Shown in pieces: positions 57,455 through 64,000 of a DNA stretch of 64,000 bases (position 1 is its first letter; each line of letters starts with the position of its first letter). The stretch comes from Sphaeramia orbicularis (Eukaryota; Chordata; Actinopteri; Kurtiformes; Apogonidae): NCBI RefSeq assembly GCF_902148855.1, contig NC_043977.1:11616016-11680015 (forward strand), given 5' to 3'. Below the pieces are notes generated by a model, which saw nothing but the letters and a program-made list of their open reading frames with translations, ran no database searches and was not told the origin of the DNA. A program made the position numbers and the translations under genes.

Positions 57455-58206
57455 TATATTACTTTTTTTTTTTTAATTTAGTGCTAAACAAATATTGTAA
57501 TCTGATCTAATTAGGTCAGAGGGTCGTTCTGAAGGGGCAGGAAGTGAGTTTGTTGGACTAGCTGCCACCTCAGGGCTGTCGGCAGCTGAGCTCAAGTCCT
57601 TGGCCTTACCCCCTCCATAAAAAAAAATCCCAAGTCAATTTATGTATATTTTACAAATCTAGAAAATTGGAGTGATGATAACAGTAATGATAATAAGAAA
57701 AAGAGGAGGAGAAAGAGAGGAGGAGGGAGGGGGGAGGAGAGGAAGAAAAAAGAAAGAAAAGGCTGTCACTATTACTGTATTTGGGATTACTGATTTTGCT
57801 GTTTTTTGTTGTTTTTTCTCTTTTGCTTTTTTCCTTTCTTTCTTTTTTCCCTTAAGCTTCTCTCTATACTATTATTTTAGACCTTTTTACTGATTTCTTC
57901 CTTTTGTAAACTCACATCCTTTGACCCTTTTCCTTATTAGACTGTCAATTCTGTTTTCATTCCCTCTTCTGTCTCCACCTGAACATGCCCAACCCGCACA
58001 AAACAACCATAATTACACACCAGTCTATAATGTCTTATGAACTTTTTTTGGGTTTGTTTTTGGGTTTTTTTCCCCTGTCACAATATTTGACTGTATATTA
58101 CATTTAAGTTTGACAAGACATATGACAGCGTTAAACAAATATGGGTGAAGTAAAAAAAAAAACAAAAAAAAAAACCCAAACACAAAAAACACCAAATCCA
58201 TTGTTG

Positions 58207-59178
58207 TCATGTGTGATATGTCATCTTTTGTTCCAGTTTATGCTTCTTTAACCACGGTATCATCCTGAAAATGTGTTTTCTGATTTCTGGTAAAGTCAAG
58301 CCATAAAGAAGAGGGTTAAGAACTGGAGGAATCAGAACCATCTCCAGTGACAAAATTACAGCAAAATATGGGTTTAACTTTTTCACATCAATACGATTAA
58401 GCATAAGATCACAAAACACTGCAAAACAATAGCTTACTAGTGAAATAGTATGTGGTAAACATGTTTGGAACACTTTGCTCTTGAATTCAGATGACATCTT
58501 CCTGCACACAATCACAATTTGACAGTAGGTATACAGGACATAGATCAGAGGAAGAAACATTGTAACGACAGCTACTAATAAAGATGCAATGTGTAGGATT
58601 AAAGTGGATGCACATGACAGTTTAGCAACACTCAAGGCAGCACAGTATACTTTTAAGATCTTACTGCCACACAGAGGAAGCCTTATAGTCAAATAAAGAC
58701 ATGTTGCAATAGAAAAGGCTGGCATTATCCAGGCAAAGGCTGATAATATGCAAACTTTCTTATGGGTCATCTTATTATGATAATGTAAAGGTTCACATAC
58801 AGCAACATACCTGTCAAAAGCCATTATACTAAGGATGGTCATTTCATAAGATGCATAAGTGTAAATAATATACATCTGAGTGAAACAAGCTGGACGTGAG
58901 ATGAGATGAGTGTCAGACAGAAGGTCCATTAAAAATCTGGGGATGAAACCAGTCGAACCATAAAGAGCATTGACAGACAACAGTGCAATGAACATGTACA
59001 TGGGCTCATGCAGTGTTCTCTCCTGTGATATGACCAGTAATATGATTATATTAGCAGAGACAATGAAAGCAAACATCAGTAAGCACAGTACAAAGGCTGG
59101 ATAACGGAATGACCCTATTTTCACAAACAAAGTCAGGTTAAAGTGGAACATATTGGTGTAATTTTCTGTTACATTCAT
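58207..59178 (-). CDS. Odorant receptor, subfamily B (OR12)
   Basis: Intact, 323 residues, and the last gene of the array. TM5 is LHIASLLVAVVTMF, IC3 QIVIVCRKM and TM6 SYCFAVFCDLML. Own changes are STGFIPRF (shared only with the OR2 pseudogene), TQMYIIY in TM3, and CGSKILKVYCAALSVAKLSC in the second extracellular loop, where Ser replaces the Asn that all others have. Upstream ORF at 59175-59405. Its 3' flank lacks the CA repeat and the segment next to it. Confidence 0.97.
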   Translation of the reverse strand: MNVTENYTNMFHFNLTLFVKIGSFRYPAFVLCLLMFAFIVSANIIILLVISQERTLHEPMYMFIALLSVNALYGSTGFIPRFLMDLLSDTHLISRPACFTQMYIIYTYASYEMTILSIMAFDRYVAVCEPLHYHNKMTHKKVCILSAFAWIMPAFSIATCLYLTIRLPLCGSKILKVYCAALSVAKLSCASTLILHIASLLVAVVTMFLPLIYVLYTYCQIVIVCRKMSSEFKSKVFQTCLPHTISLVSYCFAVFCDLMLNRIDVKKLNPYFAVILSLEMVLIPPVLNPLLYGLTLPEIRKHIFRMIPWLKKHKLEQKMTYHT

Positions 59179-59405
59179 TTACTTTGTACAAGAGAAATAA
59201 TGTATAAATATAGACATAAATGTAGTTTTGACCTTACATTTGTCTGAATAAATGAGATTATGTTTCTGTCACAAAAAAACAGAGACACAGCATTATTTCC
59301 ACAAGCTTCTTCTATCTGCCTTAGTTTAAATCTAATCACCACAGGAAAACTGTCTACACATGACCTGAGCCTCCCAAACCCACTCATCAGACAAACTGAA
59401 AACAT
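59175..59405 (-). other. Conserved upstream ORF, unit 12
   Basis: 76 codons, with the same extra codon as unit 11. ATGA overlap with OR12. Confidence 0.42.
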
Positions 59406-59512
59406 TTATATGTTTCAGTGGTACTGGTAACAGACCTTACATCAGACCCTAGTGATTGTCTGATACACAGGGGCCTAAGTGATGCAATGGTTGCACTGAA
59501 AAATTTGATGTG

Positions 59513-60359
59513 GCTGAACAATGTAAATATATAAATAATATTTCATTTTATTTTTAATTCTATATCTATATAAATAACAAATTTGATGCCTGCTGACAGA
59601 CTGATCTCATGAAATCGTGTTGTATGTGATGCCAGTTTATTGTATTTGGTGTGCTATACGTACGCATTTTCATCCTTTTGCGTGTTAATTAATGTAATTT
59701 GATGGTGTGTCAATGTGCTAGCCGCTAACCCTAACCGCAAATCGCGCTGGCCACTAATCGCTAACCCCTAACCCTAAACCTAACTGCTGCTGCTGACGTG
59801 AGCTCTCGCATTTGTAGTGTTCCCAAAGTGTTTAATCTGCATTTTGCAAACCTTACACACTGTGAAGCTCATGTCAAACTCGGTCTTCGCGGGCAATTGG
59901 TAATAACTAAAATGAGTCCAAATATTTGCCTTCAACAAGGACGGGGCCGGTTGAATTTCTCTTACCCCCTCCATTAGCTTCCTCTTTGCTTTAGTGCTTA
60001 CCGCGCATGCCTATGTTCCAGAACCAGCTGTATGATGATATCAGGACATCCTGCGTACAAAATGGAGGCAGACAGCTGGTGGATTTGTTTTGTTTTTTTC
60101 AATTGATTTTGGTACATTTTAAATCGATTCTGAATCATAGTAAATGAGAATCGTAATTTTTATATGAATCGATTTTTTGGCACACCTCTAATTTCTACAC
60201 ATCAGTAATCACCTTTGACCTGGTACAATGATTACATACTGAGTCCCAGTTACATTTTATCAAGAATACACCACTTTTTCAGTCATTTCATGAGTCGAGA
60301 TAAAAACATTTTGTTCTAACTTCATGAGCAACAGTGTAGATAAATACAATGTGTCAAGG
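59513..60359. other. Right edge of the array, no gene
   Basis: Array homology ends within the conserved upstream block. The stretch holds a short telomere-like run with CTAACCCTAACC, CTAACCCCTAACCCTAAACC (59725-59785) and near 60100-60190 an end with AAATCGATTCTGAATC and GAATCGATTTTTTGG, which resembles a fish MITE terminus. No gene recognised. Confidence 0.4.
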
Positions 60360-60715
60360 TCAAGTTTATTTCCATAGCATATTTACAACAACACAAAGTG
60401 CTCAATGTGCTGTAGAAAGATATAGGTAAAAATACAAGAAATGATAAAACTAGTAAAAAATATATAGATATACAATATAAGATGTACTAAAACTGATAAA
60501 AACATACAATAATAGGATAAATAGTATCTAAAAAAACAAACAGAAAATAAAACAAATAAATGTCACACACTTCTATTAAAGCCAGTGCAAATAGGTGCAT
60601 CTTTAAAAGAGATTTTAAAATGCTCAGTGGACTGTGCACATGTGATTTGTTGGGGCAGAGTGTTCTAGAGTCTTGGACCTGCCACAGAAAAGGTTCTGTC
60701 ACCTTTGGTCTTTAG

Positions 60716-62233
60716 CAGAGGTGGGAAGTAACAAAGTATAAGTACTTTGTTACTGTACTTTAGTAGATTTTTTTAGGCATCTGTACTTTACTTGAGAATT
60801 TATTTTTCTGGCAACTTTTTACTCTCTACATTTTGGCATAAATATCTGTACTTTATACTCCTTACATTCTCAGAATAGGCTCGTTACTTTTTCAAACTAA
60901 ACGGATGTGACAGTACCAGTGTCCTGCAAAGGGTCAGTACCAGTGTCCTGTATAGGTTCAGTACCAGAGTCCTACAGGGGTCCACTTTTTCCAAACTCTT
61001 CCACCCATGCCCACAAAGCTGAGTACTGCGATCCGACCCGTGATTAAACACATTGTCTGCAAATAACTCTTTTTTAAGGGCTTTATTTTTGGATAAAACA
61101 CATGCCATCAATAAATCTCTAATATGTGCTGCTCAAAGCCATCTGTGGCTGGATGTAAACAGAGGTGAAGCTCACTTCAAAATAAAACACACCAGCTGTG
61201 GCTCAACCACGGATCATCATTAAATATCTTACAAATTATTTTCATCCATGAATCTTCTTTTATTCTTTCACTTCCTTTCCCACTACCCACCTGCATTTAA
61301 TTTAATTTTACCTGTGCCCATACCCATGAAAATTCTTTATGTTTTTCGTTTTTTTATTATCTGCCCCGTCATGTTTTTGTGGGTTACCTGTCGGGTGCTA
61401 GACCTGGTGCAGGACTCTGGTTAGAACCATTCACTGTGGAATTAGAAAACGTACTGTTTTATGACTTAGCCTGCTTAACCCTTTCATGCATGAATTATGA
61501 GAACCTTAAATCAAAATTTTTTTCCTGAGTGTTTTTATTCCTCTTTAGGCATGAAAAAAACAATGTGTGAGAAAATTTTCTTCTGAAAAATAAATAAAAA
61601 AATAAAATAAAAATAATAATAATAAAAAAAAAATAAAATAAAAAAATAAAAATTAATACTTTAAAAAAAGTAATAATGACAAAAAAATTCTTATGAACCT
61701 ATTTTTCATGGAGTTGCAAAAATATCCGCTCAGCTGGACACCACACGTTTAATTTTTGACACAGAAACATGTATTTACTAATAAATTGTGTGAAAACTGT
61801 GGGGAAGGCTTGTGATTCTGGGGGTTTATCCTCAGGAGAGATCTACATAATGTTACCAATTCATGTCAGAAAAGGCATGTAGTGTCTTAAAAATTTAATA
61901 AAGATATGTGTAAAAACAAACAAACAAACAAACAAACAAAAACAATGATAAGAACAACAAAATCCATGAATATAGAATACAACAGCTGCAGAATAGCTGT
62001 CCACTGTAGTGACCACTGTGCATGAAAGGGTTAAATAAGTACTGTTTCATTTGTGGCAAAAAGGCAGTTTTACTTTTTACTTTTCTACTTTATTGCAAAT
62101 GAGAAGTCTTACTTTTTACTTTTACTTAAGTACAGGAGTTGAGTCAGTGAGTCTACTTTTACAAGAGTATTTTTTCACAAAAGTAGCGGTACTTCTACTT
62201 AAGTACAGAATGCGAGTAGTTTTGCCACCTGTG
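60716..62233. mobile_element. hAT-type non-autonomous element
   Basis: Ends CAGAGGTGGGAAGTAAC and, inverted, CACAGGTGGCAAAAC. Identical 8-bp flanks GTCTTTAG lie at 60708-60715 and 62234-62241. Sub-terminal repeats rich in TACTTTACTT/AAGTACAG fit this fish family. Inside are short repeats of CAGTACCAGTGTCCTG (60915-60980) and the piggyBac-like element at 61479-62030. No transposase recognised. Confidence 0.88.
61479..62030. mobile_element. piggyBac-like TTAA MITE nested in the hAT element
   Basis: TTAA at 61475-61478 and 62031-62034, with ends CCCTTTCATGCATGA and, inverted, CCCTTTCATGCACAG. The centre has A/T-rich simple sequence (61580-61690) and a (CAAA)n run near 61915-61940. No coding capacity. 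Confidence 0.88.
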
Positions 62234-62909
62234 GTCTTTAGACAGGTTTTTGGTATGTCTAAAATCACGTGATTTCAGGATTGTGTTTCTCTGACCGGAA
62301 TGTGCACAGTTAAAAGCTCTGAAAGGTGAGGGGGTGTTAAACCCTTCAGGCACTTAAAAACATACAAGAAAATCTTAAACTGGATCCTGTAAGTGAAGGA
62401 AAGCCAGTACAGGGGTGATGTGGAAAGAAGACGGGCCTCTGCATTTTGGACCAACTGCAGCTGGCGCACAGAGGACTGGTCCATCCCATAATATAGTCAA
62501 TTACAATAGTCCAGTCGAGATGTGATAATGTGAACAACGTGCTCAAACTGGCTGATAGGGAAGTATGGCTTCACCTCGGCTAAAAGACGCAGCTGAAAAG
62601 TTAGTCTCAAACACCAAAGAAATCTGTTAATCTAATTTAAAAGCACTGTCAAAGAAAACACCAAGGCTTTTAACACAAGTGCAAGAAAAAGAATCAAGGG
62701 AGCCCACAGCGCTGTCAGCAGCTGAAATAGAAGGATAACCAAATAAAACTATCTCTATCCTATCATCATTTAGAACAGTTTAGGAAATTTAAGTCAATCC
62801 AGGCAGTCACAAACGAGGCTTACAGTCAGCATATTATATTATTGGAAAACCTTTAAAAAATTAACAGTCTGTAGACATTATCATTATAGCACACAGAAAA
62901 CAGAATCAA

Positions 62910-63839
62910 TCATTTTCCTGTTAAATAAACTATGCCCAAAATTCTATTTCTGATTTTTGCCAGTTTCAGTCCGTATATTAAAGGATTCATAAGTGGAGGA
63001 ATGAGGAGAAATTCTATAGCAATGAAGTTCTGAAGGTTTTGAGGTAAGTCTTTAGAGCCGAATCGCATGTGCATCAAGTCGAAAAGTATCGCTGAGAGGA
63101 ACGTGGTCAAAGATGTTAAATGCGGCACACACGTCTGCATAAACTTCACCCTGTCGTCTTTAGATTTCACACAGGTTCGAACCATGTGCATGTAAGTCCA
63201 GATGATAAAAAATCCATGACACACATAAATAATAATGGTTGCATAAGACATTACATTATTTGAAATGGTGTCACTGTCAGGACAAGCAAGTTTCACAATG
63301 ATCCAGTTCACACAAAAGAGTTTTTGGATTTTTGAATCACACAGTTTCAGTCTGGATGTCAGCAGAACATTGATGGAGAAGATGCAAAAAGGTGTGAGCC
63401 AGGAGAAACAAACCAGCTGAGAAAGTCTGGTCTTATTCATAACTGAGTGATAGTGCAGAGGTCGACATATAGCCAGATATCTGTCATAGGCCATAACTGC
63501 TAAAATAGACAAATCACAGCAAGCAAATGAATACATAACAAAAGCTTGAAGAAGACATCCAGCATATGAGATTTCTGGAGAAGATGACAAAAGATCTAAG
63601 AGGAATTTAGGGTAAAAACCTGAGGTCCCATAAAGTCCATTAATGCAAAAAATGCACAATAATATGTACATGGGCTGATGGAGATTTTCATCCGAGATAA
63701 TAATCACAATGACAGAGATGTTAACAAATAAAATCACACAGAAGTAAAGTAAAGTGAATGAAAATATGGTAACTTTGTAATTCATGGTTTCATTCAGTCC
63801 TGAAAGAGTAAAAATTCTTACAACAGTAATATTATCCAT
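62910..63839 (-). CDS. Odorant receptor, subfamily A (OR13)
   Basis: Intact single-exon receptor of 309 residues, more diverged than OR1 and OR4 are from each other. It has an NIT site at 3, LHQPMY at 53-58 (Gln where the others have Glu), GCLLQAF before TM3, MAYDRYLAICRPLHYHS at 116-132, KFMQTCVPH in IC3 and NPLIYGLKL in TM7. The start MDN agrees with the family. It lies 3.7 kb beyond the array, in the same orientation, and shares no flanking sequence with it. Confidence 0.96.
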   Translation of the reverse strand: MDNITVVRIFTLSGLNETMNYKVTIFSFTLLYFCVILFVNISVIVIIISDENLHQPMYILLCIFCINGLYGTSGFYPKFLLDLLSSSPEISYAGCLLQAFVMYSFACCDLSILAVMAYDRYLAICRPLHYHSVMNKTRLSQLVCFSWLTPFCIFSINVLLTSRLKLCDSKIQKLFCVNWIIVKLACPDSDTISNNVMSYATIIIYVCHGFFIIWTYMHMVRTCVKSKDDRVKFMQTCVPHLTSLTTFLSAILFDLMHMRFGSKDLPQNLQNFIAIEFLLIPPLMNPLIYGLKLAKIRNRILGIVYLTGK

Positions 63840-64000
63840 GATCAGACTATCTTCCTGCTCTTACAACATCAGATGGTTAATATACAAGAGGGTACACTTC
63901 ACTGTTTGTTCTCCCTCTGCGTCTTCATGCCAACTATAAATAAATAGCTTTGCAACAGAAACAACTGGGAATTAATATCACTGAATTGTCACTGAACCAA
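63840..64000. other. 5' flank of OR13
   Basis: Upstream of the last receptor gene. It is too short to identify promoter elements, and the window ends here. Confidence 0.3.

Larger units (their letters stand above)
22758..59512 (-). repeat. Tandem array of eight OR-bearing units
   Basis: Gene 3' ends lie at 22758, 25258, 30023, 35280, 43416, 49005, 53609 and 58207. The shortest regular spacing is about 4.6 kb (49005 to 53609 to 58207). Longer units are explained by insertions: MITEs in units 6 and 7, and LINEs in units 8 and 9. Each unit carries the same order of purine tract, pyrimidine tract, CA repeat, receptor gene, upstream ORF region, conserved upstream block and MITE-rich spacer. Homology to the array stops at about 59512, just after TTTGATGTGGC. 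Confidence 0.93.
60360..62760. repeat. Interspersed fish repeat interrupted by a hAT element
   Basis: The left part (60360-60715) has CACAAAGTGCTCAATGTGCT and TTGGGGCAGAGTGTTCTAGA. The right part (62242-62760) has GGAAAGCCAGTACAGGGGTG, GCATTTTGGACCAACTGCAG and CAATAGTCCAGTCGAGATGT. These are two halves of one common fish repeat, related to the block at 28310-28680 and split by the hAT element. Its transposon class is unclear to me. Confidence 0.55.

Noticed and set aside
59725-59785. CTAACCCTAACC run as an interstitial telomere
   Set aside because: Units are irregular and few; it looks like a chance or transposon-derived run.

Overview
This window is teleost (probably percomorph) nuclear DNA. 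It is AT-rich and dense with fish-type transposon debris, and its only host genes are intronless odorant receptor (OR) genes. I count 13 OR loci: 11 intact and 2 frameshifted. They form two subfamilies. Subfamily A begins with MDN and has LH(E/Q)PMYI-L and M-A-(Y/F)-DRY; its members are at 1107-2054, 19622-20548 and 62910-63839, all on the minus strand. Subfamily B begins MNVTENYT or MNLMENYT and has LHEPMYMF and FDRYVAVC(E/Q)PL. It has ten members: two on the plus strand at 7249-14241 and eight on the minus strand at 22758-59178.

Layout. 1-6900: a subfamily A gene, a decayed L2-like LINE tail, a TA-flanked MITE and an internally deleted hAT element with an 8-bp target duplication. 6900-15430: a two-copy segmental duplication carrying two subfamily B genes; the first is a pseudogene through a 5-bp deletion. 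The copies are separated by several DNA transposon remnants. 15430-22750: mostly gene-free, with several TTAA-flanked (piggyBac-like) elements, a GT microsatellite and one subfamily A gene. 22750-59510: a head-to-tail array of eight subfamily B genes (the leftmost broken). The usual repeat unit is about 4.6 kb: purine tract, pyrimidine tract, CA repeat, OR gene, a 75-76 codon upstream ORF that overlaps the OR start by four bases in most units, a conserved upstream block and a spacer full of MITEs. Units 8 and 9 are enlarged or rearranged by an L1-type LINE, an L2-like LINE and two copies of an internally deleted mariner. 59510-64000: the end of the array, a hAT element with a piggyBac-like element nested in it, and the last subfamily A gene.

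Together the genes would supply closely related G-protein-coupled odorant receptors to olfactory sensory neurons. The subfamily B paralogues are almost identical from the N-terminus to TM4 and differ mainly in TM5, the third cytoplasmic loop and TM6. The differences are shuffled between genes, which suggests gene conversion. I found no tRNA, rRNA, CRISPR array or unrelated host gene, and I could recognise no retrovirus or other LTR element. The most unusual signals are the conserved ATGA-overlapping upstream ORF, the mosaic receptors, and a LINE-MITE-LINE junction that looks like recombination between two MITE copies.
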